64,000 bases of DNA from Paraburkholderia oxyphila NBRC 105797 (GTDB taxonomy: Bacteria > Pseudomonadota > Gammaproteobacteria > Burkholderiales > Burkholderiaceae), in contig NZ_BAYD01000019.1 in assembly GCF_000685075.1 (NCBI RefSeq), forward strand, positions 1-64,000. The letters run 5' to 3'. A program made the translations under genes and the position numbers. This document shows positions 26,699 through 35,722 of the stretch, piece after piece (positions within the stretch are counted from its first letter, which is position 1; every line of letters begins with the position of its first letter). A model generated the notes under the pieces. The model had not been told where the DNA came from. It saw nothing but the letters and a program-made list of their open reading frames with translations, and did no database searches.

Positions 26699-26752
26699 GC
26701 GGCGTTGAAGGCCGCGTCCGCAAGGACGACGGCCTTTGCACGGTGCTCGAGA

Positions 26753-26791
26753 GGGCGCAACGGTTCACGCCGTTGCGCCCTTTCTGTTTTT
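26753..26791 (+). terminator. Terminator of the ispH-hpnH operon
   Basis: An 11-base stem gggcgcaacgg / ccgttgcgccc (26753-26763 and 26770-26780) followed by tttctgttttt. A weaker hairpin (ggccgcgtcc / ggacgacggcc, about 26709-26733) lies just before it. Confidence 0.9.
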
Positions 26792-26922
26792 GTTGCGGCA
26801 GATCGCGGCGGCGCGACGGCAGCCGTTTTCGGGATGGCGGCGCCAGCACAATGTCGGGTTTTCCATCCACCGGATGCCGCGCCCGGCCCGGCGTTGCGAC
26901 CGCGCGCGCCGCCGGCCTGGCC

Positions 26923-29490
26923 ATGCCGATCGCCACGAAAGCCACGCTAGCCACCATGTACGAAGCCGCACTCGCCGCCTGGCGCGCCGGGCAGCTGACC
27001 GCTGCCGATGAGCACTGCCGCGCCGTGCTCGCACACTCGCCCGAGCATGCCGAAGCGCTGCACCTGCGCACCCTGATCGCCCACCAGCAGGGCCGCACGG
27101 CCGAGGCCGCCGCGCTATTGCGCGAATCGCTCGCCCCGCACCAGAACGCGCAGCGCCTCGTCGATTTCGCCACCGCCTTGTGCATGCAGGGCCGTATCGA
27201 CGACACGCGCGCCGCGCTGCGCCGCGCGCTCGCGCTCGATCCGACACTGGCTGCCGCGCACTTCTATCTGTCCAACACCTTCGGCCCGGACGAGGCCGCG
27301 CAGGCCGATACACATCTGCGCGCGGCCCTCTGCCTCGATCCCGCGTTCGCGGAAGCGCACAACAACCTCGGCAACCTGCTGCGCACGGCGCGGCCCAAAG
27401 AGGCGCAAGCGGCGTTCGAACGCGCGATCGAGCTGCGCCCCGATTTCATGCACGCGCACTTCAACCTCGGCACGCTGCTCGTGTCCGCGCAGCCTGACGC
27501 CGCCGAGGCCGCGCTGCGCCGCGCGCTCGAGCTCGATCCGGGCTTCGCGCCCGCGTGGAACCGTCTCGGGCACCTGCTCGCCGATACGCACCCCGACCAG
27601 GCCGAAGCCGCGCTGCGCCGAGCGATCGAGCTGGACCCCGAACTCGTCGCGGCGCACTTCAACCTCGGCAATCTGCTCTGCGAGCGCCGCCCCGACGAAG
27701 CGGCGCAGGCCTTGCGGCGCGCGGTGGCGCTCAAGCCGGACTTCGCCGTCGCCTGGGTCAATCTCGCGCACACGCTCGCGAAAACGCATCGCGAGGAAGC
27801 CGAAGCCGCGGCGCGCGAAGCCGTCGCGCTCGCTCCGGGACTCGCGGATGCGCACTACAACCTCGGCACGCTGATCGGCGTCGCGCGTCCCGACGAGGCC
27901 GCCAGCGCGTTGCGCCGCGCCGTCGTGCTGCAGCCCGATCACCGGCTCGCATGGCATCACCTCGGCCTCGTGCTGAAGGGCGAGCGGCTGCACGAGGCCG
28001 AAGCGGCGCTGCGCCGCGCGATCGAACTGGATCGCACGGACCCGGCCACACACGCAGTGCTCGGCAATGTGCTGCTCGACATGGGGCGGCTCGACGAGTC
28101 GGTGGCGTCGTATCGGGAAACGCTTGCGCTGGCAAGCGCCACAAACGACCGCAGCAACGACATCGTCATCGCGCATTACGACTTGATCTTCGCGCTCGCC
28201 TTCCAGACCGACGACCCGCAGGCGTTGCTCGACGAGTGCCGGCGTTTCGCGGCGTGCTTCGAGGCGCCGTTGATCGAAGCGGCACGCACACAGCCGCACG
28301 ATGCGCCGTTGCTCGAAGCGGCATCTCGAAGCGCGCCGCACGATGCGCCGCCGCCCCGCGAAGACGCGCTCGCGCCCGGACGGCGCTTGCGCATCGGCTA
28401 CGTTTCGCCCGATTTCCGTTCGCATTGCCAAGCGCTTTTCACGGTGCCGCTGCTCACGCATCACGACCACGCGGCGTTCGAGATCGTCTGCTATGCGAGC
28501 GTCGCGAAGCCCGACGCCATGACGCAGCACATCAAGACACTCGTCGATGTCTGGCGCGACGTGCACACGCTCGACGACGCAGCGCTCGCGCAGCAGATCC
28601 GCGACGACCGCATCGACATCCTCGTCGACCTCACGATGCACATGGCCGCCGGACGGCGCCTGGTGTTCGCGCGGCGGCCCGCGCCGGTGCAGCTCGCGTG
28701 GCTCGCGTACCCGGGCACGACCGGCAGCACGGCGATGGACTACCGGCTCACCGACCCATGGCTCGACCCGGCCGGCGAGCCCGGCCGCGACGCGCTCTAT
28801 AGCGAGCGCTCGTTACGCCTGCCGGACGCGTTCTGGTGCTACGAGGCGCAGGTTGCCGGCCTCGAGGTCAACGCCCTGCCGGCGGCGGCGGGCGCGCCGC
28901 TCACCTTCGGCTGCCTGAACAATCCGGCCAAGCTCACCGACCACGCGCTGCGCCTGTGGAGCGGCGTGCTGGCCGCCGTGCCGGATGCGCGCCTGCTGCT
29001 GCTCGCGCCGCCGGGCGTACCGCGCGAGACGCTCAGAGAGCGCGCGCGAGCGCAGGGCATCGACCCGGAGCGCGTGGCGTTCGTCGGCCATCAGACGCGC
29101 CACCAGTATCTGGAGACCTACCACCGCATCGACCTCGCGCTCGACTCGTTTCCGTATAACGGCCACACCACGAGTCTCGACGCGTTCTGGATGGGCGTGC
29201 CCGTCGTCACGCGCACGGGCCGCTCGGCGGCAAGCCGCGGCGGCTGGAGCATCGCGGCGAACCTCGGCGTACCCGAGCTCGTCGCGCACACCGATGACGA
29301 GTTCGTGCGCATCGCCGTCGAACTGGCGCGCGACCGGCCGCGGCTGGCCGGGCTGCGCGCCGGGCTGCGCGCCCGCATGGAGGCTTCGCCGCTCATGGAT
29401 GCACCGCGCTTTGCCGCGAATATCGAAAGCGCGTATCGGCACATGTGGCTCAGGCACTGCGACGACGCCGCGCGGCGCGAGGCTGCGTAG
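26923..29490 (+). CDS. TPR protein with C-terminal GT41 (O-GlcNAc-transferase-like) domain
   Basis: About 855 residues. Residues 10-400 are tandem TPR-like units of about 34 residues (pattern ALRRALELDPGFAPAWNRLG). Residues about 487-850 are a GT41 domain: IGYVSPDFRSHC, LAYPGTTGSTAMDYRLTDPW, FGCLNNPAKLTD (the lysine matches the catalytic lysine of OGT), and LDSFPYNGHTTSLDAFWMGVPVVT. It should transfer a sugar from a UDP-sugar to protein. ATG 26923 is used; 26851 and 26956 are alternatives, and an earlier frame start lies in the terminator. It follows hpnH but is separated from it by that terminator. Target unknown. Confidence 0.85.
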   Translation: MPIATKATLATMYEAALAAWRAGQLTAADEHCRAVLAHSPEHAEALHLRTLIAHQQGRTAEAAALLRESLAPHQNAQRLVDFATALCMQGRIDDTRAALRRALALDPTLAAAHFYLSNTFGPDEAAQADTHLRAALCLDPAFAEAHNNLGNLLRTARPKEAQAAFERAIELRPDFMHAHFNLGTLLVSAQPDAAEAALRRALELDPGFAPAWNRLGHLLADTHPDQAEAALRRAIELDPELVAAHFNLGNLLCERRPDEAAQALRRAVALKPDFAVAWVNLAHTLAKTHREEAEAAAREAVALAPGLADAHYNLGTLIGVARPDEAASALRRAVVLQPDHRLAWHHLGLVLKGERLHEAEAALRRAIELDRTDPATHAVLGNVLLDMGRLDESVASYRETLALASATNDRSNDIVIAHYDLIFALAFQTDDPQALLDECRRFAACFEAPLIEAARTQPHDAPLLEAASRSAPHDAPPPREDALAPGRRLRIGYVSPDFRSHCQALFTVPLLTHHDHAAFEIVCYASVAKPDAMTQHIKTLVDVWRDVHTLDDAALAQQIRDDRIDILVDLTMHMAAGRRLVFARRPAPVQLAWLAYPGTTGSTAMDYRLTDPWLDPAGEPGRDALYSERSLRLPDAFWCYEAQVAGLEVNALPAAAGAPLTFGCLNNPAKLTDHALRLWSGVLAAVPDARLLLLAPPGVPRETLRERARAQGIDPERVAFVGHQTRHQYLETYHRIDLALDSFPYNGHTTSLDAFWMGVPVVTRTGRSAASRGGWSIAANLGVPELVAHTDDEFVRIAVELARDRPRLAGLRAGLRARMEASPLMDAPRFAANIESAYRHMWLRHCDDAARREAA

Positions 29491-29519
29491 GCATCGCCGT
29501 CGCGGCGGCCCGGCGATGC
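29491..29519. terminator. Hairpin between convergent genes
   Basis: Perfect 9-base arms gcatcgccg / cggcgatgc with an 11-base loop between two convergent stops. There is no T run, so it may be a weak or factor-assisted terminator. Confidence 0.5.
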
Positions 29520-29521
29520 CA

Positions 29522-31549
29522 TTACTTCGCGCTGAACGGCGAAACCAGCAGCGCCTTCACCGCCGTCATGGCCGCGCTCACGCCGGTCGCGGTCGTGCTT
29601 GCGGCCGTGCTTGCGGCCGGCGGCGTCCAGCGCTGGACCACGATGCTCGAGCCGTTGTAGTTGTCCTTCGTCACGACGTACTCGCCGGTCGAACGCAGAT
29701 ACGCCCGCAGGCCGTACATCGAGTCCACGTCGTTGCCCACGTAGACCGTATTCGGGCTGCTGTCGATGAGCGTGGTATCGAGCGCGCCCGTGGTGAGGTT
29801 GAAGGCGTCGATATTGGGCACGGTGTGCACGTATCCCACGAACAGCTCATTGCCGGCGGCCGTAATCGACTTGGGATTCGCGCTCGTGAGGGTGATCACC
29901 GGATTCGGCGCCGTCGTATTGCCGGCGAGCCAGCCGTGATACACCTCGACGCGCGAGCCCACCGCGGTCCAGTCGGTGCTGCCGGTAATGCCCGCGAGGA
30001 TCATCGTGTCGCTTTCGGGCAGGTAGATGATGCGCGTGAGACGCGAGAGCGTGGCCGGCGTCGGCGTGGTGATCGCGGCGCCCCATTGCGGTTGGCCGCT
30101 TGCATTGAAACCGGTCAGCGGATAGTGGGAAATGACGTTGGTCTTGTCGAGCCCCACCCAGAGATCGCCCTTGCTGTCGAGGCAAAAGCCATTGCGGACC
30201 GGCGCCGTCGTGTTGAACGCCGGCCCCGGCAGCGTGTAGTCGGGAATGGCGATATAGCCGCCCGCCGGATTGAAGTGGAAGAAGTAGAACGTATCGGGAT
30301 TCTGGCCGGCGGCCACGAGAATGCGCTGTCCGCCCACGTTCGCGAATTGCGCGAAATGCTCGCCGCGCGCGGGGTCGGCGAGATTGATGCGCGGGTCGTT
30401 CGGATAGGTGATCGGGTCGATGGTGTTGGCCACGAAGGTGCCCCCGGCCGTGCCCGAATACACGTTCATGCCGCTGTAGAACATCGCGCCGTCGGTGGCC
30501 GGGTCCGGCACCGCGTTGCCTTCGAAGTTCACCGACTGGAGCATCCAGCGCAGATTGCCGCTGCCATCGTAGGCGTGCAGATCGGTGCCGCCATTGCGGC
30601 CGAGATCCCACGAGCCGCCCCACGGATTGTTCAGCACGTACAGGTTCCCCGCGGCGTCCTTGCCGATGCCGGCTACGCGCGTAAAGCGTTTGGCGCCCAC
30701 TTGCCCCTTGATGCCGGTGGTCGTGTCGAGATAGCCGCCCTGAATGCCGAACGTGCCGGCAAGAGCGGGCGTGCCCGTCACGTTGTAGATCTTGATGTTC
30801 ATGTCGGGACCGGAGTCGCCGATCATCAACTGTACGTTCTGCGAATCGAAATACAGCGACGACGGCTGCGCGGTGGAAGCCAGCTGAATGGTATTCAGAA
30901 GCTGACCGCCCGGACTGAACTCTAGCACCGCGCCCGCGCTCTTTTGCGCGACCCAGAGGTTGCCCCCGGCGTCCACGGCGAGCGCGCCCGGCCCGGTCAC
31001 GCCGATGTCGCTCTGCCAGACGCCGGCCGTGGTGTACACGCGCACGCGGTTGCCGGGGAAGTCGCTGGCATAGAGCAGCGTGCCGGAGGTCGCGAGCCCG
31101 GTGATGACATCGGCGAGTTTCTCGGTCGTGTCGGCGCTCACGGGAATGAGCAGATCGCGCGTGCCGCTCGCGCGGTTGTAGCGGCCGACGTTGCCGCTGC
31201 CGTAAGCGGTGCTGTACTGCATCGCGACGAACAGTGACGTGGCGTTGCCCGTGATCGCGCCGCCCTGGAAATCGCCGTGGCCGCCGATCGAGCCCTGGCT
31301 CTGGCCGTTCTGGTAGAGGGCAACGCCGCCCTCGTTCTCGTCCCACATCGACGAGGTGTAGATCATGCCTTCGGGTGCGACCCACATCGAGCGCGCGACG
31401 TTGCCCACGCGGGTCGCATTGGTGCCGTAAGTGTTGGCCACCCAGTCAGTGGTGTATTGAGCTTCGCAAACGGGTGCAACCGTTGCGGCCAGGATGAGCG
31501 CAAGCGAGGCGGCGCCCAGTCGATGCAAGACCATGAGTGATTTCTTCAT
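29522..31549 (-). CDS. Secreted beta-propeller (NHL/Vgb-like) protein
   Basis: A 675-residue protein with a signal peptide (MKKSLMVLHRLGAASLALILA, cleavage near CEAQ). The mature part has repeats of about 45 residues of the type DxxGNLWVAQK, GDLWVGLDKTN and AGNLYVLNNPWGG, typical of NHL or lyase-type propellers, probably two propellers. The C-terminus is Ala/Ser/Thr-rich. It carries few charged residues and many Gly/Thr/Asn, as in extracytoplasmic proteins. Function unknown. The start at 31549 is chosen as the one that begins the signal peptide. Confidence 0.8.
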   Translation of the reverse strand: MKKSLMVLHRLGAASLALILAATVAPVCEAQYTTDWVANTYGTNATRVGNVARSMWVAPEGMIYTSSMWDENEGGVALYQNGQSQGSIGGHGDFQGGAITGNATSLFVAMQYSTAYGSGNVGRYNRASGTRDLLIPVSADTTEKLADVITGLATSGTLLYASDFPGNRVRVYTTAGVWQSDIGVTGPGALAVDAGGNLWVAQKSAGAVLEFSPGGQLLNTIQLASTAQPSSLYFDSQNVQLMIGDSGPDMNIKIYNVTGTPALAGTFGIQGGYLDTTTGIKGQVGAKRFTRVAGIGKDAAGNLYVLNNPWGGSWDLGRNGGTDLHAYDGSGNLRWMLQSVNFEGNAVPDPATDGAMFYSGMNVYSGTAGGTFVANTIDPITYPNDPRINLADPARGEHFAQFANVGGQRILVAAGQNPDTFYFFHFNPAGGYIAIPDYTLPGPAFNTTAPVRNGFCLDSKGDLWVGLDKTNVISHYPLTGFNASGQPQWGAAITTPTPATLSRLTRIIYLPESDTMILAGITGSTDWTAVGSRVEVYHGWLAGNTTAPNPVITLTSANPKSITAAGNELFVGYVHTVPNIDAFNLTTGALDTTLIDSSPNTVYVGNDVDSMYGLRAYLRSTGEYVVTKDNYNGSSIVVQRWTPPAASTAASTTATGVSAAMTAVKALLVSPFSAK

Positions 31550-31854
31550 AGGACGCCATGCTGTGCGTGGCGTGCAAGGTGAGGTGTTGCCCCGGCAAAC
31601 TTGCAATCCGCTTTCCCGACGATTCGAATCCTTGCATCACGCCACAGCGGCGTCATGCGTCGAATTGGTGTGGAATCTCGTTCGGGTTAACGGCGAGGCG
31701 GGGCGGAAATTGAGCGCTGCGCCTCGCGTAGAGGTGGCGCCTGCGATCGTGCCTGGTGTCGCAACGAAGCGTCTCGATCGTGCCTTTTCGGCACGGCCTG
31801 ATCGCGGCCGGTTGTCACTACCGCGAGGTCATTCGAACATGTGGGTAGTGCTGC
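31550..31854. other. Intergenic region next to an AT-richer islet
   Basis: About 305 bases. It should contain the promoter of the propeller gene. I see no coding sequence or clear repeat. Confidence 0.45.
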
Positions 31855-32202
31855 TCAACCTGCCAATTTTTCACTGTCCCACACGCCGAGGTTAATCGCG
31901 CGTTCCAACATACCCACCGTCAGTGGTTGTTTATCGTATTTTTTTTGTTGCTTCCTTGAAAACGGCATGGCGAGAATGGCTAGCAGGTTAAAACCTTCTT
32001 CCGAGAAATATCGACTGAATTCGTAGTCACCGGGTTTTACCGGAAATCGCTCGAAGAACTTGCCCATGAATTCATCGGCATCGTCTCCAGTCAAGTCCAG
32101 ATCATCCTCCAACCGGTCAGACGCAGTGACCGGCTTGCTCGCCCGAACACCTGCCTCTGTTCTGGTGAAAGATTCGAGCTCCATCCAGGTCTGAGTCGTC
32201 AT
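31855..32202 (-). CDS. DUF1493 family protein
   Basis: A 115-residue acidic protein with the DUF1493 pattern: the central RLEDDLDLTGDDADEFMGKFFERFPV and FSRYFSEEGF, ending in LTVGMLERAINLGVW (quoted in parts). The fold resembles an acyl-carrier protein, but no serine attachment site of the DSL type is present. Its ATG overlaps the stop of the preceding gene (TAATG). Base composition is clearly richer in A/T than the surroundings, suggesting transfer. Function unknown; the pair with the upstream membrane-type protein recurs in other proteobacteria from memory. Confidence 0.8.
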   Translation of the reverse strand: MTTQTWMELESFTRTEAGVRASKPVTASDRLEDDLDLTGDDADEFMGKFFERFPVKPGDYEFSRYFSEEGFNLLAILAMPFSRKQQKKYDKQPLTVGMLERAINLGVWDSEKLAG

Positions 32203-32654
32203 TAGAAAACCCTGTCTTCTCGTTTGACGAGTCGATTGTAATGCTGAACCGAATTGATACCGATCATGACCACGTCATGAGAGACGATGGCCCATCCTAC
32301 TACCGGAACGGTACGTCCTACAAAAGTGCCAACGTTTCTGACCATCATCACTTTGAGCTTTTTGACGCTCGCATTGGTCAGTGTCGGCAAAATTTTGCGT
32401 TTGAGATCGTAATTCAATAGCTTGCGCGATACCAGAGACGCAACGGATGTTCCTTTCGTAACCCCGTTTGGTTTGGCGCGCGTGGGTATCCAGTTTTGTC
32501 CACAAAGAATTGCCACGACGGCCTCAACATCTTCTACCCCGAGCTGTTTGCATGTCTCCTCGACGGCAACTTAGAAAAACAATTCCGCAGGGCTGAGATT
32601 CTGATGGACGCCAAATTGATACACATTGGCAGATGCAGCGTTGTCAGTGCTCAT
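32202..32654 (-). pseudogene. Partner of the DUF1493 protein with an in-frame stop at codon 28
   Basis: Reading from ATG 32654 (AGGTGA upstream) gives MSTDNAASANVYQFGVHQ..., then TAA at 32573-32571. The same frame then runs on without break (VAVEETCKQLGVEDVEAVVAIL... to ...YNRLVKREDRV) to a stop at 32202. Both parts read as one protein of about 150 residues with a hydrophobic segment TVPVVGWAIVSHDVVMIG. So a single nonsense codon appears to interrupt the gene. Translation could restart at a GTG (32516) to give a shorter product. The gene is AT-rich like its neighbour and coupled to it by a one-base overlap. The function of the intact family is unknown to me. Confidence 0.7.
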
Positions 32655-32859
32655 ATTTCACCTGATAGATTCAGCTGATAAATATATCCGTCAATCAAAA
32701 TTGATTCAACGACGCAGAACCTGATCAACGACTCCCGATCAACGTCTTTCCACATTCATCACCAATCCGCAACCAGGAATAAAAAAGCGCGGCGGTCTTC
32801 ACCGTCGCGCTTCGTATCGTACATGGCCAGGTTAGCGAACGTCTCCGTTCAATCGGTCC
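32655..32859. promoter_or_regulatory. AT-rich region upstream of the DUF1493 islet
   Basis: About 200 bases of AT-rich DNA (notably 32655-32780) that should hold the leftward promoter of the islet. The ybdD terminator lies at its right end, insulating the islet from cstA-ybdD. Confidence 0.4.
32781..32810 (-). terminator. Terminator of the cstA-ybdD transcript
   Basis: Read on the minus strand: gcgcgacggt-gaag-accgccgcgc followed by TTTTTTATT. One G-T pair in a 10-base stem. Confidence 0.85.
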
Positions 32860-33066
32860 TCAGCAGCATTTCCCCGCGCCCGACCCATAACGCGCGTTCT
32901 GCCGCTCGCGGAAAAATTCCTCGTAGGTCATCGGCGCCCGGTCGGGATGCGTCGCGCGCATGTGCGCGACGTAGCCCTCGTAATCCGGCAGCCCTACCAT
33001 CAGACGCATCGCCTGGCCCAGATAGCGGCCCGCCGTTTGCACGTTGTCGCGAAGTCCCGAGAACAT
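32860..33066 (-). CDS. YbdD/YjiX family protein (DUF466)
   Basis: A 68-residue protein of the short YbdD family, often encoded next to CstA-type peptide or pyruvate transporters. Family features are YLGQAMRLMVGLPDYEGYVAHMRATHPD (in parts), MTYEEFFRERQNARYG and the C-terminal GKCC. It lies 36 bases after cstA in the same orientation. It is thought to be a small accessory of the transporter. Confidence 0.92.
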   Translation of the reverse strand: MFSGLRDNVQTAGRYLGQAMRLMVGLPDYEGYVAHMRATHPDRAPMTYEEFFRERQNARYGSGAGKCC

Positions 33067-33102
33067 GATGTGCTCCGTCCAGTTCCAGTCCGTGGCGCCG
33101 GC

Positions 33103-35190
33103 TCAATGCACGCGATTCGCCGCGACGGCCGCGCCGCCCGCCGGCATCGCTTCATACGGCGTTTCCTGCACAGTCGGACGGTCGATGCGGCGTGCGCGCG
33201 CAATCGCAATCAGCCCGTACACCACGATGCTCACCACCACGAAGATGAAGAGCCCCGAGAGCGCCGCGTCCACATAGTCGTTGAAGACCATGCGCTGCAT
33301 TTGCTCGAGCGACTTCGCGGGCGCGACGATCTTGCCGTCCGCGATGGCCGCCGAAAGCTTCTGCGCGTGCGCGACAAAGCTCACCTTGGGATTGCTGTCG
33401 AAAATCTTCTGCCAGCCCGCCGTAAGCGTGCAGATGAGCAGCCACAACGTGGGCAGGGCGGTGACCCATGCGAACTTCTCGCGCTTCATCTTGAAGAGCA
33501 CGACGGTGGCAAGCATCAGCGCGATGCCGGCAAGCATCTGGTTCGAGATGCCGAACAGCGGCCACAGCGTGTTGATGCCGCCGAGCGGATCGACCACGCC
33601 CTGATAGAGGAAGTAGCCCCAGGCGGCCACGCACAAGGCGGTCGCGATCAGGTTCGCAGGCAACGACTCCGTGCGCTTGAGCGCCGGGTGGAACGTGCCG
33701 AGCAGGTCTTGCAGCATGAAGCGGCCCGCACGCGTGCCCGCGTCCACGGCGGTCAGGATGAAGAGCGCTTCGAAGAGGATCGCGAAGTGATACCAGAACG
33801 CCATCATCGCCTCGCCGCCGATCACCTGGTGCAGGATCTGCGCCATGCCCACGGCCAGCGTGGGCGCGCCGCCCGCGCGCGCGACGATGGTGGTCTCGCC
33901 CACGGCCTGCGCGGTGTGCGTGAGCATATCCGGCGTGAGCATGAAGCCCCATTGGCCCACCGTGTGCGCGACGGCGTCGGGCGTCGTGCCGAGCACGGCG
34001 AGCGGCGCGTTCATCGCGAAGTACACACCCGGCTCGATCACCGAGGCGGCCACGAGCGCCATGATCGCGACGAACGATTCCATCAGCATCGCGCCATAGC
34101 CGATGAAGCGCGCGTTGGTTTCGTTGTCGAGCAGCTTGGGCGTCGTGCCCGACGAGATCAGCGCATGGAAGCCCGAGACCGAGCCGCACGCGATCGTAAT
34201 GAAGAGGAACGGGAACAGGTTGCCCGACCAGACCGGGCCTGTGCCGTCGATGAACTTCGTGAAGGCCGGCATCTTCAGCTCCGGCGCGACGATCAGGATG
34301 CCGATCGCGAGCGCGAGGATCGTGCCGATCTTCAGGAACGTCGAGAGGTAGTCGCGCGGCGCGAGCAGCAGCCACACCGGCAGCACCGAGGCCACGAAGC
34401 CGTAGCCGATCAGGATCCACGTGAGCTGCGTGCCCGTGAACGTGAACATCGCGGCGAGCGTGGGCGAATCATGCACGTGCTGGCCGAACGCGATGGACGC
34501 CATCAGCAGCACGAAGCCGATGATCGAGATCTCGCCGATCTTGCCCGGGCGGATGTAGCGCACATAGAGGCCCATGAAGATCGCGATGGGAATCGTCGCG
34601 GCCACGGTGAACGTGCCCCACGGCGAGTTCGTGAGCGCCTTCACCACGATCAGCGCGAGCACCGCGAGGATGATGATCATGATGAGGAAGGTGCCGAACA
34701 GCGCGATCACGCCGGGGATCGGCCCGAGCTCCATCTTCACGAGGTCGCCGAGCGAGCGGCCATCGCGGCGCGTGGAGAGGAACAGCACCACGAAGTCCTG
34801 CACGGCGCCCGCGAACACCACGCCCGCGAGTATCCACAGCATGCCGGGCATGTAGCCCATCTGCGCGGCCAGCACCGGGCCCACCAGCGGGCCCGCGCCC
34901 GCGATCGCCGCGAAATGGTGGCCGAACAGCACGTACTTGTTGGTGGGCACGTAGTCGAGCCCGTCGTTGTGGCGCACGGCCGGCGTCATGCGCAAACCGT
35001 CCAGCTGCAGGACCGTGCTCGCGATGAAGCGGCTATAGAAGCGGTACGCGATCAGGTAGACGCACACGGCGCAGATCACGATCCACAGTGCGCTGATTCG
35101 CTCGCCGTGCGCGAGCGCGATGGTGCCGAACGCGAACGCGCCTGGCAGCGCGACTAGCGTCCAGACGATAAGGCTGGATGTCCGACTCAT
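33103..35190 (-). CDS. cstA: CstA-type carbon starvation / pyruvate or peptide transporter
   Basis: A 695-residue inner-membrane protein with about 16-17 hydrophobic helices. The N-terminal DGLDYVPTNKYVLFGHHFAAIAGAGPLVGP (in parts) is the CstA signature, and ISSGTTPKLLDNE and FEALFILTAVDAGTRAGRFMLQDLLG also fit. E. coli CstA and BtsT take up peptides or pyruvate when carbon is short. An AGGAGA precedes the ATG. Directly upstream lie three TACGTA sites and then a two-component system that may regulate it. Confidence 0.94.
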   Translation of the reverse strand: MSRTSSLIVWTLVALPGAFAFGTIALAHGERISALWIVICAVCVYLIAYRFYSRFIASTVLQLDGLRMTPAVRHNDGLDYVPTNKYVLFGHHFAAIAGAGPLVGPVLAAQMGYMPGMLWILAGVVFAGAVQDFVVLFLSTRRDGRSLGDLVKMELGPIPGVIALFGTFLIMIIILAVLALIVVKALTNSPWGTFTVAATIPIAIFMGLYVRYIRPGKIGEISIIGFVLLMASIAFGQHVHDSPTLAAMFTFTGTQLTWILIGYGFVASVLPVWLLLAPRDYLSTFLKIGTILALAIGILIVAPELKMPAFTKFIDGTGPVWSGNLFPFLFITIACGSVSGFHALISSGTTPKLLDNETNARFIGYGAMLMESFVAIMALVAASVIEPGVYFAMNAPLAVLGTTPDAVAHTVGQWGFMLTPDMLTHTAQAVGETTIVARAGGAPTLAVGMAQILHQVIGGEAMMAFWYHFAILFEALFILTAVDAGTRAGRFMLQDLLGTFHPALKRTESLPANLIATALCVAAWGYFLYQGVVDPLGGINTLWPLFGISNQMLAGIALMLATVVLFKMKREKFAWVTALPTLWLLICTLTAGWQKIFDSNPKVSFVAHAQKLSAAIADGKIVAPAKSLEQMQRMVFNDYVDAALSGLFIFVVVSIVVYGLIAIARARRIDRPTVQETPYEAMPAGGAAVAANRVH

Positions 35191-35291
35191 GCCGTCTCCT
35201 GTTCCGGTTTTATGGTTTTAGGTCGAGTGGGTCGTCGATGCCCACCGCATGGCCGTGTAGTATTCGCCTTCGCACCGCCTGCCACAAGCGC

Positions 35292-35331
35292 ACAACTACG
35301 TAAGCAATCTACGTACAACTACGTAGGTTGT
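35292..35331. promoter_or_regulatory. Repeated TACGTA sites upstream of cstA
   Basis: Three TACGTA palindromes at 35297-35302, 35310-35315 and 35320-35325. The sequence acaactacgta occurs twice, at 35292-35302 and 35315-35325, exactly 23 bases apart. The last copy sits in a near-palindrome caactacgtaggttg. The patch is about 100-140 bases upstream of the cstA start, where an activator would bind. The NarL/LuxR-type response regulator encoded nearby is a plausible binder. Confidence 0.5.
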
Positions 35332-35338
35332 TGCGTCC

Positions 35339-35722
35339 TCAAGGGCAGGTGTAGCCACGTCGCAAGGCCTCGCGCAGCGGCACCATCTGCTTGGGAGAAT
35401 CGGCCAGCACCGCGTCCACGCCCGCGCAGGCCGCCGCCTTGTAGTCGGCTTCGGTGTTCACGGCGATCGCCACGATGTGCACGCCCGGGTTCGTACGGAA
35501 GCACTGGACCGCCGGCGCCGTCCAGACGGCATCGAACGATGCCGGCGACGGAAGCACGAGCGGCGCTGCCCCCGTTCGGCGCGGCGAGAAAGGTCCCGCA
35601 GCCACGCCGCCCGCCATCATCGCCTGCCCGGTAATCTCGAAAAATGTGGGTGCGCGCCGCCTGCAAGTATCTCCGGGTATGCTTGCAGGCTCAGCATCCG
35701 AACGTCGCCATGCCCGCCCCAT
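35339..35722 (-). pseudogene. Remnant of a glycerophosphodiester phosphodiesterase (C-terminal part)
   Basis: The last 60 residues or so (VHIVAIAVNTEADYKAAACAGVDAVLADSPKQM in parts) look like the C-terminal strand-helix end of GDPD TIM barrels, where VNT...GVDAVLxDxP is typical. The N-terminal catalytic half (HRG motif) is absent and the frame runs into the start of the histidine kinase gene. A truncated leftover is the best reading; it might still be a short expressed protein. Confidence 0.45.

Noticed and set aside
26743..26922. Longer N-terminus for the TPR-GT41 protein
   Set aside because: The early start lies inside the ispH-hpnH terminator and the added residues are Arg/Cys-rich without TPR pattern.
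32947..35157. Long open frame of about 736 codons on the plus strand
   Set aside because: It is antisense to cstA, whose protein is clearly recognisable. The plus-strand translation is His/Arg/Glu-rich with no family features, typical of shadow frames in GC-rich DNA.
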